DNA of 64,000 nucleotides. Source: Mesorhizobium sp. Z1-4 (lineage in GTDB: Bacteria; Pseudomonadota; Alphaproteobacteria; Rhizobiales; Rhizobiaceae). The notes beneath the pieces are model-generated. The model made no database searches. It saw only the letters and a list, made by a program, of their open reading frames with translations, and was not told the DNA's origin. The translations under genes and the position numbers were made by a program. This document shows positions 50,376-59,516 of this stretch, in pieces; the first letter of the stretch is position 1; every line of letters starts with the position of its first letter. The stretch lies in contig NZ_RCIO01000002.1 of NCBI RefSeq assembly GCF_004000235.1, positions 637,501 through 701,500 on the forward strand, read 5' to 3'.

Positions 50376-50408
50376 TATTGTCATTGATTCTGTAATCGGG
50401 GCCGGCTT

Positions 50409-51284
50409 GTGGGTATTCTCATTGGAATGGTTGTCACCTTTGGCTGCGTGCTCGGCGGCTATATGGCCATGGGCGGCTATCTCGACGTCCTGTGGCAGCC
50501 ATGGGAAGTGGTGATCATCTGCGGCGCCGCCCTCGGCATTTTCTTCGTGGCCAATCCGATGTCGGTCGTGAAGGATTCCGGCAAGGCGATGCTGGACGCC
50601 TTCAAGCAGTCGGTGCCGAAGGAGCAGGACTATCTGGAGCTTCTGGGCGTGCTGCACAGCCTCATGCGCGAGCTCAGAACCAAGCCCCGCAACGAGGTTG
50701 AAGCGCATATCGACAACCCCGAGGAATCATCGATCTTTCAGGCCTTTCCCAGAGTGCTGAAAGACCACGACCTGACCCATTTCATCTGCGACTATTGTCG
50801 CATCATCATCATCGGCAACGCCCGTCCGTTCGAGATCGAGGCGCTGATGGACGAGGAAATTCACACGGTCAAACACGACAAGCTGAAATCATATCATGCG
50901 CTTCAGCAGATGGCGGACGGGTTCCCCGCACTCGGCATCTGCGCAGCGGTGCTGGGCGTCGTCAAGGCGATGGGCGCTCTAGATCAGTCGCCGGAAATCC
51001 TCGGTGGCCTGATCGGCGCCGCGCTGGTCGGCACCTTCCTTGGCATCTTCATGGCCTATGCCGTTGTGGGTCCGATCGCTGCCAAAGTGAAAGTGGTCCG
51101 GGAGAAGCGGACGCGCCTCTACATCATCGTGAAGCAGACCTTGCTTGCCTACATGAACGGCTCGTTGCCGCAAGTCGCGCTTGAGTTCGGGCGCAAGACC
51201 ATTTCGTCCAAGGACCGTCCGTCGATCGATGCGGTCGAAGAGAGCACGCTTAACGCCGGCGGCGAAGCCGCCAAGGCGGCCTGA
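50409..51284 (+). CDS. motA: Flagellar stator protein MotA
   Basis: A 291-aa stator subunit with four membrane helices: [49 protein letters not shown] at the start, and [57 protein letters not shown] carrying the second pair with the conserved prolines. The cytoplasmic loop between helices 2 and 3 holds the FliG-contact charges. The GTG at 50409 matches the family N-terminus better than the ATG at 50427. It heads motA-fliM-fliN-fliG-flhB. Confidence 0.94.
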   Translation: MGILIGMVVTFGCVLGGYMAMGGYLDVLWQPWEVVIICGAALGIFFVANPMSVVKDSGKAMLDAFKQSVPKEQDYLELLGVLHSLMRELRTKPRNEVEAHIDNPEESSIFQAFPRVLKDHDLTHFICDYCRIIIIGNARPFEIEALMDEEIHTVKHDKLKSYHALQQMADGFPALGICAAVLGVVKAMGALDQSPEILGGLIGAALVGTFLGIFMAYAVVGPIAAKVKVVREKRTRLYIIVKQTLLAYMNGSLPQVALEFGRKTISSKDRPSIDAVEESTLNAGGEAAKAA

Positions 51285-51316
51285 TTGGCGCGGAAGGTGG
51301 TCAAGGTGCTTTCCAA

Positions 51317-52246
51317 ATGAGCAGTCAGCCGGCGCCGGTGCAGATGCGAGATCTGATTGTCGAACGCCTGACGGGCGAGACCGGCAATCCGGACCATGTT
51401 CTGGATACCGCCCGGGCATGCGCTGCGCGGTGCGTGCCCGACATTGCCAGCTATTTCGAAGAAGAGCTCGGCACATCTGTCGAGGTCGAACTGGGCGACA
51501 TCGAAATCTGCCGCATGACCGATGTGCGGCTGCCGGAGGGCAGCTTCGGCGCGATGATGGTGGCAACCGCCGAGATATCGCCCGATGCGCTGTTCATGAC
51601 CCTGGATGCCGAGGCGATAACCATCGCCGTCGGAGCGTTGTTCGGGGCGGATGCGGAGCAGGCGCTGGCGCCGATCACCCGCATGCCGTCCGAGATCGAA
51701 ATCGAAATCACGGCCAAGATTTTCGATACGGTCGCACAGATATTCAACGGCTCCGGCGAGCGCTCCTTCGGCATCAGATTTCCGCTCGAGGAGCCCATTG
51801 TCGGCGAGGAAATCGGCGCCCGCGCGATGCGCGACGGGCCCGCCGCGCGGATCGTGTTCGAACTGGTTTTCGGCGCAAATCGCGGCAGACTTACCGTGGC
51901 TCTTCCGCAGCGCGTGCTTATTCAGCTTCGAGGCGATGCAACGGCCAACACCTCTGCGCCAGCGGGCGCGTGGCGGGCAAAGTTCAACGAAGAGGTGATG
52001 CGATCCAGGCTGCCGCTCACCGCCGCGATCCCGATCGGCGAAATGACGCTGCGCGAGATTGCAGGTTTTGAGGCTGGCCAGGTGATCGCGTTTCCCGAAC
52101 AGGCACAGTCGCAGGCGCGGCTCACGGCGCGCGACCAGGTGCTGTTCGTTTGCGAACTCGGCAAACTCGGACATAATTATACAGTGCGCATCCTGCAGCC
52201 GTTCGATGCACATGAAGATTTCGTAGAAGGGCTAATTTCAGCATGA
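51317..52246 (+). CDS. fliM: Flagellar switch protein FliM
   Basis: A 309-aa C-ring protein. The N-terminal part is divergent, with no obvious CheY-binding LSQxEIDALL peptide, as reported for rhizobial FliM. A CheC-like middle domain ([24 protein letters not shown]) and a C-terminal SpoA domain ([30 protein letters not shown]) are visible. It overlaps fliN by four bases. It controls the direction or speed of rotation. Confidence 0.85.
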   Translation: MSSQPAPVQMRDLIVERLTGETGNPDHVLDTARACAARCVPDIASYFEEELGTSVEVELGDIEICRMTDVRLPEGSFGAMMVATAEISPDALFMTLDAEAITIAVGALFGADAEQALAPITRMPSEIEIEITAKIFDTVAQIFNGSGERSFGIRFPLEEPIVGEEIGARAMRDGPAARIVFELVFGANRGRLTVALPQRVLIQLRGDATANTSAPAGAWRAKFNEEVMRSRLPLTAAIPIGEMTLREIAGFEAGQVIAFPEQAQSQARLTARDQVLFVCELGKLGHNYTVRILQPFDAHEDFVEGLISA

Positions 52247-52674
52247 CTGATCCGAACCCAACCGCAGCGCATGACGATGAAGCACCGATCGAGGCGCCCG
52301 ACGCCACCGCCGATCAGCCTGCCGATGACGATCAGCTGTCCAAGGCAATCGAAGAACTGCGGGGCGTATTGAACGAATCCGACGATGCGAGCCCGGCAAC
52401 GGCCGGCTCTGCGTCTGGCTCCAATGCCGGCATCATCCTCGGCATTCCGGTTGAAGTGCAAATCGTGCTCGGCAGTACCGAAATGCCGGTTTCGGAACTG
52501 ATGGCTCTGCAGAAGGGGGCCACCGTGTCCTTGAACAGGCGCATTGGCGAACCGGTCGATGTGATGGTGAACGGCCGCAAGATAGCAAAAGGCGAGATCA
52601 CGGTGCTTGAGGACGACCCATCGCGCTTCGGAATCAAGCTCACGGAAATCAACACTGCCACTCGTGGCCGGTAG
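52243..52674 (+). CDS. fliN: Flagellar switch protein FliN
   Basis: A 143-aa C-ring protein with an acidic N-terminal tail and the SpoA domain: [73 protein letters not shown]. This ending is typical of FliN. The N-terminal tail of about 55 residues is longer than in enteric FliN. It lies 24 bases before fliG. Confidence 0.93.
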   Translation: MTDPNPTAAHDDEAPIEAPDATADQPADDDQLSKAIEELRGVLNESDDASPATAGSASGSNAGIILGIPVEVQIVLGSTEMPVSELMALQKGATVSLNRRIGEPVDVMVNGRKIAKGEITVLEDDPSRFGIKLTEINTATRGR

Positions 52675-52698
52675 CGGAAGCGGTTTCGTTCCAGAGAT

Positions 52699-53727
52699 AT
52701 GAGCCAGTTGCCAACCCTGTCGCGGTCGCAGAAAGCAGCAGCCATTCTGGTTGCAATGGGCAAGCCATCTGCCGGAAAGCTGCTCAAATTCTTCAAACAG
52801 GAAGAGCTGCGCGGCCTGATCGAGGCTGCGCGCTCGCTCAAGACGATTCCGCAGAGCGAACTCGACCGCATCGTTTCAGAATTCGAGAGCGAGTTCGCCG
52901 AAGGCGCCGGCCTGCTCGATTCCGGCGACACCATGAACAACATCCTGACCGAAACGCTGACACCGGAAGAGGTGGATGCAATCATGGACGGGGAGAAGAA
53001 GGTCGACGAAGCGCCCAAGGAGACGTTCTGGCCGCAGCTCGAAAAGCTGCCGGCGGAAAGAGTGGCCGCGGCGCTGGAGCGCGAACATCCACAAACCGTC
53101 GCGCTTGTCCTTTCCACCATAGCAGCTCCGGCATCGGCGGCGATCATGGTGAAACTGCCAAAGCCGGTTCGCGGTGAGGTGGTCAAGCGCATGATGGCGC
53201 TCGGCAAAGTTACCGACAAGGCGCGCGAGCTGGTCGAAAACAAGTTGCGGGCAAAGCTGACCGACGAGAGCTCGGTGCGCGACAACTCGGCCGGCCAGAA
53301 GCGGGTTGCGGGCGTTCTCAACGAACTCGACAAGTCGCTCCTCGACGATGTCATGGAAGATATGGTCGCGGCCGGAACTCCGGACCTGGAGGAGCTGAAA
53401 TCCAAGCTCTTTGCCTTTGAGGACGTTGTGCTCCTTTCGCAGGCCGCGCGTGTCGCTCTCTTCGACAACATCCAGACCGAGATGGTCACGGTTGCACTGC
53501 GCGGAGCCGAAGCCGCGTTGGCCGAAGCCGTACTTTCGGCGATCGGCGCGAGGTCCCGCCGCATGATTGAGTCCGAACTGAAAGACGCGGCCGGTAACAT
53601 ACCCGCCGACGAAATCAGCGCGGCCAGGCGCTCCATCGCTTCGACCGCCATCCGCCTTTCGTCCGAAGGCGCTCTCGTGCTGCCCGGCCAAGCAGATGGC
53701 GAAGAAGCCGCCGCCAACGCTGCCTGA
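52699..53727 (+). CDS. fliG: Flagellar motor switch protein FliG
   Basis: A 342-aa FliG with the three armadillo-like domains. LSRSQKAAAILVAMGKPSAGKLLKFFKQEELRGL binds FliF. REHPQTVALVLSTIAAPASAAIMVKLPKPVRGEVVKRMMALGKV is the middle domain with the EHPQ motif. LKSKLFAFEDVVLLSQAARVALFDNIQTEMVTVALRGA is the C-terminal torque-generating part. It lies 23 bases before flhB. Confidence 0.94.
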   Translation: MSQLPTLSRSQKAAAILVAMGKPSAGKLLKFFKQEELRGLIEAARSLKTIPQSELDRIVSEFESEFAEGAGLLDSGDTMNNILTETLTPEEVDAIMDGEKKVDEAPKETFWPQLEKLPAERVAAALEREHPQTVALVLSTIAAPASAAIMVKLPKPVRGEVVKRMMALGKVTDKARELVENKLRAKLTDESSVRDNSAGQKRVAGVLNELDKSLLDDVMEDMVAAGTPDLEELKSKLFAFEDVVLLSQAARVALFDNIQTEMVTVALRGAEAALAEAVLSAIGARSRRMIESELKDAAGNIPADEISAARRSIASTAIRLSSEGALVLPGQADGEEAAANAA

Positions 53728-53750
53728 CCTGAACCGAGGGAGCGGACGCG

Positions 53751-54827
53751 GTGTCTGAGAAGCCGGACAAAGAAAGCAAAACAGAAGACGCTTCCGAGAA
53801 GAAGATCCGTGACACGATCGAGAAGGGCAAACTGCCCTTCGCACGCGAAGCGCCAATTTTCGCTTCCTTTGTTGCCATCCTGCTATTTGCGATCTTCTTT
53901 GCCGAACACAGCGCCGCCCGAATGGCGGGCTTCCTTTCGCTGTTTCTCGAAAAGCCCGAAGACTGGCCGCTCGGTACCGAACGCGACGTCATCCTGATCA
54001 TGCAGATCGTCATGTTCGAGTGCGGGAAGGTGCTGGCGGCGCTGATGGTTCTGCTGGTGACGGCGGCAATCGCGGCCTCGATACTTCAGAACACACCGCG
54101 CTTCGTGCTTGAGCGGGTCAAGCCGCAGCTTTCGAGGATATCCCTGAAGGAAGGTTTTACCCGCCTTTTCGGCGCGCAGGGATTTGCGGAGCTGCTCAAA
54201 TCGCTCGGCAAGCTCACTTTCGCCGGCGTTATTCTCGCCATCGCGATGCGCAACGCGCAGTCGGAGCTCATTTCGGGCATGAGCACGCACCCGGCGGTGT
54301 TCGGCTTCGTCATAAACGACATCGCAAAAGAGATCCTGATTGCAATCACGCTGGTCATGCTGGTGATCGCGGTGGCCGACATTCTGTGGTCGCGGTTCCA
54401 CTGGCTGCAGGATCTGCGCATGACGCGCCAGGAGGTCAAGGACGAGCTCAAGCAGACCGTGGGCGACCCGATCGTGCGCATGCGCATGCGCTCGCTGCAG
54501 CGCGATCGTGCGCGCCAGCGCATGATGTCGGCGGTGCCGACCGCGACGCTGGTGATCGCCAATCCGACCCACTACGCCATCGCGCTGCGGTACGTGCGCG
54601 AGGAAAACGACGCTCCGGTCGTTGTGGCAAAGGGTCAGGACCTCGTTGCCCTGAAAATCCGCGAGATCGCCGAGGCGAACGGGGTTCCCGTGTTCGAGAA
54701 CGTCGCGCTCGCCCGCTCCATGTACAAACAAGTTTCGATCGATAGTCTCATCCCAGCTCAGTTCTATCAGGCAGTCGCTGAGCTGGTCCGTATCGTCTAC
54801 GCGCGCAAGCCGGCTTCAGCCCACTAG
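53751..54827 (+). CDS. flhB: Flagellar export switch protein FlhB
   Basis: A 358-aa FlhB. SEKPDKESKTEDASEKKIRDTIEKGKLPFAREAP is the conserved cytoplasmic start, four membrane helices follow, and the self-cleaving NPTH motif is at residues 271-274 (IANPTHYAIAL). It changes export specificity when FliK/MotD signals hook completion. The start codon is GTG. It is followed nine bases later by a gene of unknown function. Confidence 0.94.
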   Translation: MSEKPDKESKTEDASEKKIRDTIEKGKLPFAREAPIFASFVAILLFAIFFAEHSAARMAGFLSLFLEKPEDWPLGTERDVILIMQIVMFECGKVLAALMVLLVTAAIAASILQNTPRFVLERVKPQLSRISLKEGFTRLFGAQGFAELLKSLGKLTFAGVILAIAMRNAQSELISGMSTHPAVFGFVINDIAKEILIAITLVMLVIAVADILWSRFHWLQDLRMTRQEVKDELKQTVGDPIVRMRMRSLQRDRARQRMMSAVPTATLVIANPTHYAIALRYVREENDAPVVVAKGQDLVALKIREIAEANGVPVFENVALARSMYKQVSIDSLIPAQFYQAVAELVRIVYARKPASAH

Positions 54828-54836
54828 GAACCACCA

Positions 54837-55277
54837 ATGCACAAGCAGGCCTATTCCATCTCAAGGGAAGCGATTGTCGCGAATGCCATCCAGGATTTCG
54901 TCGCCGAATTGCGGATGGTCGAGCTGGCCGACTATGTATCGTTCATCCATCTCGGGCATCTGGCAAATCTGGCGGATATCGTGGATTCCGCGGCCGAGCT
55001 GTATTTCATGCCCGGCACGCTGAGGCTCGGACATGGCGGCAACCTCGACCTCAGCTGGAGCGGCGAGCAGAAGGTGGTGCTCGACCTGGAGTTGAAGCCG
55101 GCCGGTGCGACCGTGTTCTTTTCATTGTCGCTCGGAGACCAGCAGGCAGGTATCGACGTCAACTATGTCGCTTTCGACCGACCTGCCGACGAGCCGGAGA
55201 CGAACACCGCATTTCTGGAAACCGCACTGGAGGCATCCCGTATCCGCAAGAGCACACCAATGCGGATGGCGGGCTGA
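54837..55277 (+). CDS. Protein of unknown function in the flhB unit
   Basis: A 146-aa soluble protein with no signal peptide: AYSISREAIVANAIQDFVAELRMVELADYVSFIHLGHLANLADIVDSAAELYFMPGTLRLGHGGNLDLSWSGEQKVVLDLELKPAGATVFFSLSLGDQQAGIDVNYVAF. An N-terminal helical half is followed by a beta-rich half. No family is recognised. Cotranscription with motA-fliMN-fliG-flhB suggests a motility role. It converges on visR, six bases away. Confidence 0.7.
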   Translation: MHKQAYSISREAIVANAIQDFVAELRMVELADYVSFIHLGHLANLADIVDSAAELYFMPGTLRLGHGGNLDLSWSGEQKVVLDLELKPAGATVFFSLSLGDQQAGIDVNYVAFDRPADEPETNTAFLETALEASRIRKSTPMRMAG

Positions 55278-55282
55278 AAAGC

Positions 55283-56005
55283 CTAGTCGAACATTCCGAG
55301 ACGCAGCGCCTTCGCTACCGCATGCACCCGATTGACGGCATTGAGCTTTCGGCTTGTGTTGGTCAGGTACTGATTTGCGGTGTGAACCGAGAGCCCGAGC
55401 TTGTCGGCGATTTCGTCGCTGGTCAGGCCATTGGCGGTCAGCATCAGGCACTCGAGTTCGCGCTTGGAGATGGCGGGGGTGCTGTTGCCGGCGGGCGGAC
55501 CAAGCCGCGCGATGACGCCGAACAGCGCAAAGCAGCGGGCGTGGATATCGCACAGGGCGGCTGCGTTCAAAACCAGCCGCTCGCCAGTCAGAACAATTGT
55601 GCCTTCGGGTCCGTGTTCGGCCGCGACGGGTAGCGCCAGGCCGGATTGCGAACCGGCCGGCACCTCGATGCGTTCGGCGAAATGCGCGTCAGCGAAAACA
55701 GCCTGATCCTCGGATTTCGACCACCAGAGCGGCCTTGCTGTCCCGGAGATGCGTTTTGCGAAGCGGTCGCCCAGCAACGCCGTCATCATTTTCGAACGCT
55801 CGGAAATACCTGGATAGTGCGCATCGAGACATGGGACGAGCTGACGCCGTTCTCCACGCTGGACAATGATGAAGGTGGCGAAATGGGTGGCGTGTATTTC
55901 TTCGGCCATGCGCCGCAGTTTGCGCATCGCGTCAGGCAGCGTGTCCAGTCGGATGACCTGCGCTTCAGGCGGTTCCGCCGCAGCGTCGCTGACCGGATTC
56001 AGCAT
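55283..56005 (-). CDS. visR: LuxR-type motility regulator VisR
   Basis: A 240-aa LuxR/FixJ-type regulator. The N-terminal 165 residues resemble an autoinducer-binding-like sensor fold, and the C-terminus has KRELECLMLTANGLTSDEIADKLGLSVHTANQYLTNTSRKLNAVNRVHAVAKALRLG, a GerE-type helix-turn-helix. It lies 31 bases after visN. In S. meliloti VisN and VisR form a heterodimer at the top of the flagellar and chemotaxis cascade and activate rem. Confidence 0.88.
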   Translation of the reverse strand: MLNPVSDAAAEPPEAQVIRLDTLPDAMRKLRRMAEEIHATHFATFIIVQRGERRQLVPCLDAHYPGISERSKMMTALLGDRFAKRISGTARPLWWSKSEDQAVFADAHFAERIEVPAGSQSGLALPVAAEHGPEGTIVLTGERLVLNAAALCDIHARCFALFGVIARLGPPAGNSTPAISKRELECLMLTANGLTSDEIADKLGLSVHTANQYLTNTSRKLNAVNRVHAVAKALRLGMFD

Positions 56006-56036
56006 CGCGCAGCGCTGCCTTTGCGGACGATCCGCA

Positions 56037-56735
56037 TCAGATGATCCCGCTTCGAATTGCGAGCGCCACTGCCATGGTGCGGTTGCGCGCCGCTAGCTTC
56101 TGGATCGCGTGGGTCAGATAGCTGTTGATGGTGTTGGAGGAGACGTCGAGGATTGTCGCGATATCCATTGTCGTCTTGCCTTCGGCGACCCAACCCAGAC
56201 ATTCGCGCTCACGCACCGAGATGGGATAGTCGGGCGCTGCTTCCTCTGCGCCGCTGCCCGTCGACGACAGTGCATAAGACAGCGCCATGAGAGCCGCAGG
56301 CAGTTGCGCCGGGTTCAGCCTGTTGAGGCGGCTTGCCGAAAACAAAACGAGATAGTGCCGGTTGCAGGCGCGAAGGCGCGCCGAGACGAAATCGCGGTGT
56401 CCGGCGCTATCGAGCTGCACGGCTGTTCCGGGAGGCAGAGCCGCCAGGGAAAGCGGCCGCCAGCTGCGGGCCGGCGCTCCGACGAACGCGGTCACGGGAG
56501 CGCCGGCAAGTGCCAGCAGGCCCTCATGGCCAAGCGTTTCGACGCTGTCGAAGGTCCAGTTCGCGGCGATGATCCTGACTTCGTCATTGCCACGTTCACT
56601 GCCGATCCTGGCAATCAGATAGTTGTCGGCGCCCAGTTGCGCGGAAAGGTCCAGCAGGAAGCGCAGAAGGCCCGCCCTGTCCACCGGGAGCGAAGCTTCG
56701 CCGGTTGGTTCACGGAGGAGGGCAAGGCTGTTCAT
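56037..56735 (-). CDS. visN: LuxR-type motility regulator VisN
   Basis: A 232-aa partner of VisR with the same layout. The C-terminal segment VRERECLGWVAEGKTTMDIATILDVSSNTINSYLTHAIQKLAARNRTMAVALAIRSGII is the GerE-type HTH. Gene order visN-visR at the edge of the flagellar locus is the rhizobial order. The upstream 318 bases contain a nested inverted repeat (56773-56851) that could control its expression. Confidence 0.87.
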   Translation of the reverse strand: MNSLALLREPTGEASLPVDRAGLLRFLLDLSAQLGADNYLIARIGSERGNDEVRIIAANWTFDSVETLGHEGLLALAGAPVTAFVGAPARSWRPLSLAALPPGTAVQLDSAGHRDFVSARLRACNRHYLVLFSASRLNRLNPAQLPAALMALSYALSSTGSGAEEAAPDYPISVRERECLGWVAEGKTTMDIATILDVSSNTINSYLTHAIQKLAARNRTMAVALAIRSGII

Positions 56736-57053
56736 TGGAGTGCCGCTGGTTCCTGGTTCGTCGCTTTGGTCAATCCGCAGGAGACGCGCGGGTCACGATA
56801 CTAAAGGCACGAATCCGTACGCCGACGGCAGCGAGCTGCCGTCCTGCGGATACACGCTTGAACGGGAATCACTTCTGAGCGGCAACGAAGAAAGCGAATC
56901 ACTGCCGATGCCTGAGGATTAGGCAAGCTTTGGAATCACGTCAAGAATCGGAGCCTCGGGACCGGCGATTTTCTTTCCGGCCGGCTGCGTCGCTCGCGGA
57001 AAAGAGCTGCCCGAACCGGGCCGGTAGGGCCGTTCCCCAGGCGTGCACGATGC
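56736..57053 (-). promoter_or_regulatory. visN upstream region with nested inverted repeats
   Basis: A 318-base gap without a supported gene. A perfect 9-bp palindrome GACGGCAGC-GA-GCTGCCGTC (56824-56843) lies inside a second inverted pair, ATCCGCAGG at 56773-56781 and CCTGCGGAT at 56843-56851. Read on the minus strand these could fold into a long hairpin in the visN leader, or be protein-binding sites. A TAGTAT sequence lies on the minus strand between them. The rest shows nothing clear. Confidence 0.45.
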
Positions 57054-58184
57054 TCAAAAAATACGCGATGGCGACAAAGCCTCGGCGGCGATGCGGGCAT
57101 CGCTCAGTGCTGCAGGAGGGGGCTGTCGCGTGACGATCGCTGCTGTCAGCCATGCCATCGCGGGCGCGGTCTGCACACCGTAGCCGCCCTGGCCGGCGAG
57201 CCAGAAAAACGATGGCGCGTCGGCGTCGAAACCGCAGACCGGCGTTCTGTCCGGCAGGAAGCTGCGCAGGCCGGCCCATTTGCTGTCGATGCGCCGCACG
57301 TCCAGCCCGAACGCCTTCTCGATACGATCGATACAGATGGCGATGTCGATTTCCTCGGGTGCCGCGTCGCATGGCGGGCTTGGTGTCTCGTCGCCGGGGG
57401 AGGCCATCAGCTTGCCGGCTTCCGGCTTGATGTAGAATTCCTCGTCGGCGTCGATGACCATCGGCAAATCACTGACGGCGAGGCCTTCCGGAGCGTCGAT
57501 GACGACCGCGGAACGGCGTAGCGGTGTGAGCGGCATGTCTCGTGCACCGGCCAGTTTCCCGAGTTCGGCCGCCCAGGCGCCGGCCGCATTGACCAGCGTG
57601 CGGCAGGAAAATCCGCCCTTGGCCGTCTCGACCGTCCAGCGGCCGCCATTGAAGGTCATGCCGCCTACCGCACTGGAGGTGTGCAATTCACCTCCTGCCT
57701 GCCGGAACAATCGCAGGTAGCCATGCAGCAAAGCGTTCACATCGATGTCGCTGGCTTCCTTGTTGCGAAACCCGCAAACCGCATAACCTTCCCTGAGATG
57801 CGGTGCCGCTTGTGCCAGTTCTTCGGCGTCGAGCCATTCCAGCAGCTTGCCGTCGTCATTGCTGTCGTCGAACAGGCGGCGCAGCCGCTCTGCCTGGTCG
57901 GCGCGTGCCACATGCAGGATCGGGCGCGGCGACAGAAGCGGGTGATCGGCAAATCCGGCAGGCGGTGTGCGGAAGAAGTGCTCCGAAGCTCGGGTCAATC
58001 TGCGGATGACGCTGTTGCCGTAAGATTGCGCCAGGATCGCTGCCGAGCGGCCGGTGGCGTGATAGCCGGGCTGCTGCTCCATTTCGAGGATTGCGACTCT
58101 CAGACCGGTGCGCGCGAGCTCGCAGGCTGCCGAAACTCCGGCGATCCCGGCGCCGACGACAACGATGTCAAAGGTCTTGTCCAT
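57054..58184 (-). CDS. FAD-dependent oxidoreductase, DAO (D-amino-acid/glycine oxidase) family
   Basis: A 376-aa flavoenzyme. DIVVVGAGIAGVSAACELARTGLRVAILEMEQQPGYHATGRSAA is the FAD-binding dinucleotide fold with the conserved glutamate, and GLRSFLPDRTPVCGFDADAPSFFWLAGQGGYGVQTAPAMAWL the C-terminal FAD contact. Such enzymes oxidise amines or D-amino acids to imines with release of hydrogen peroxide or electrons. It is the last gene of the TRAP transporter unit, and a RidA imine deaminase is encoded divergently, which fits. Confidence 0.86.
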   Translation of the reverse strand: MDKTFDIVVVGAGIAGVSAACELARTGLRVAILEMEQQPGYHATGRSAAILAQSYGNSVIRRLTRASEHFFRTPPAGFADHPLLSPRPILHVARADQAERLRRLFDDSNDDGKLLEWLDAEELAQAAPHLREGYAVCGFRNKEASDIDVNALLHGYLRLFRQAGGELHTSSAVGGMTFNGGRWTVETAKGGFSCRTLVNAAGAWAAELGKLAGARDMPLTPLRRSAVVIDAPEGLAVSDLPMVIDADEEFYIKPEAGKLMASPGDETPSPPCDAAPEEIDIAICIDRIEKAFGLDVRRIDSKWAGLRSFLPDRTPVCGFDADAPSFFWLAGQGGYGVQTAPAMAWLTAAIVTRQPPPAALSDARIAAEALSPSRIF

Positions 58185-58229
58185 GTCCCTGCCCGGGCCG
58201 GTGCCCGGCTGATGAAATCAACGCGGCGA

Positions 58230-59516
58230 TTACATCAGCCCCGGCAGCCACAAGACAAGATCGGGCGCTGCAATCAGTGTCGCCATCAACAGAAGCAGCA
58301 CCGCGAAGTAGGGCACTACCGCGCGGGCGATATGTGTCATCGTCTCGCCGGTGATCCCCTGAATCACGAACAGGTTGAAGCCGACCGGCGGTGTCAGCTG
58401 AGCCATCTCGATCGTCACCACGAGGAAGATGCCGAACCACAGCGGATCCCATCCGGCGGCAAGCACGGCGGGCAGTGCGATCGGCAGCGTCACCACGATC
58501 ATCGACATGCCGTCCAGAATGCAGCCGAGGCAGATGTAGATCACCAGCAGGATCAGCACCACGCCGAGCGGCGAGAGTTCCGCGCCGCTTACCAGACCGA
58601 CGACATAGGTCGGTATCTGCAGATAGTTGAACGCCACCGACAGGAATGCGCCGCCGCTGGTTATGAGCGCCAGCATGCTCGAGGTGCGAACAGTCGCAAC
58701 TGCAGCCTCGTGCAGGGTCCGGAAGCTGAGGTCGCGCCCAAGCGCTGCGAGGCCGATTGCGCCGGCGACACCCAGTGCCGCGGCTTCCGTCGGGCTGGCG
58801 AAGCCGCCATAGAGCCCGACAATCAGCAACAGGATCAGTGCCGTGATCGGCCCCAGCTTACGGATGCTGGCGAGCCTGTCCCTTGCCGAAAAGCGCATCT
58901 GGTCGGATGAGGACGTGCCGCGGATGAAGGACAAGACCATTGTCATCAGCGAGAAGCCGAACGCCAGAACCAGCCCCGGCACGATGCCGGCAATAAAAAG
59001 CTTGAGGATGGAGACCTCGGCCAGAACGCCATAGACGATCATCGGCAGGCTCGGCGGTATCAGGAAGCCGATGGTGCCGGCACCGGCGAGCGACCCGATG
59101 GCGATGGTGCGGTCGTAGCCGCGCTTGTCGAGTTCGCTCAGCGTTATCCGGCCGACGGTGGCGGTGGTGGCGGCAGACGATCCCGAAACGGCGGCGAACA
59201 GGGTGGAGGCGATGACGTTTATGTGCAGCAACCGGCCGGGCAGCCACGTCGTCCATGGTGCAAGGCCGGTGAACATGTGATCGGAAATGCGGGTGCGAAA
59301 CAGCACCTCCGCCATCAGGATGAAAAGCGGCAGCGCCAGAAGCTCGGTCGAGCTGACGGTGTTGAAGAGGTTCTGTGCCAGCACCTTGTCGACTGGCAGG
59401 GTGTGGAACATCTCAAGCCCGAAGATGCCGGTGGCCATCATCGAAAGCCCGATCCACAGGCCGCCGGCCAGAAGCAACGCAAATGTCACAACGAGTGTCG
59501 TGATGGTAACGCTCAT
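58230..59516 (-). CDS. dctM: TRAP transporter large permease (DctM)
   Basis: A 428-aa inner-membrane protein of about 12 helices, the DctM/SiaM channel unit. FAAVSGSSAATTATVGRITLSELDKRGYDRTIAIGSLAGAGTIGFLIPPSLPMIVYGVLAEVSILKLFIAGIVPG and LGCILDGMSMIVVTLPIALPAVLAAGWDPLWFGIFLVVTIEMAQLTPPVGFNLFV are the family blocks. The ATG at 59516 overlaps the DctQ stop (ATGA). Confidence 0.93.
   Translation of the reverse strand: MSVTITTLVVTFALLLAGGLWIGLSMMATGIFGLEMFHTLPVDKVLAQNLFNTVSSTELLALPLFILMAEVLFRTRISDHMFTGLAPWTTWLPGRLLHINVIASTLFAAVSGSSAATTATVGRITLSELDKRGYDRTIAIGSLAGAGTIGFLIPPSLPMIVYGVLAEVSILKLFIAGIVPGLVLAFGFSLMTMVLSFIRGTSSSDQMRFSARDRLASIRKLGPITALILLLIVGLYGGFASPTEAAALGVAGAIGLAALGRDLSFRTLHEAAVATVRTSSMLALITSGGAFLSVAFNYLQIPTYVVGLVSGAELSPLGVVLILLVIYICLGCILDGMSMIVVTLPIALPAVLAAGWDPLWFGIFLVVTIEMAQLTPPVGFNLFVIQGITGETMTHIARAVVPYFAVLLLLMATLIAAPDLVLWLPGLM

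Noticed and set aside
52332-53717. A 461-codon open frame opposite fliN-fliG
   Set aside because: Ser- and Arg-rich shadow of two well-recognised switch genes.
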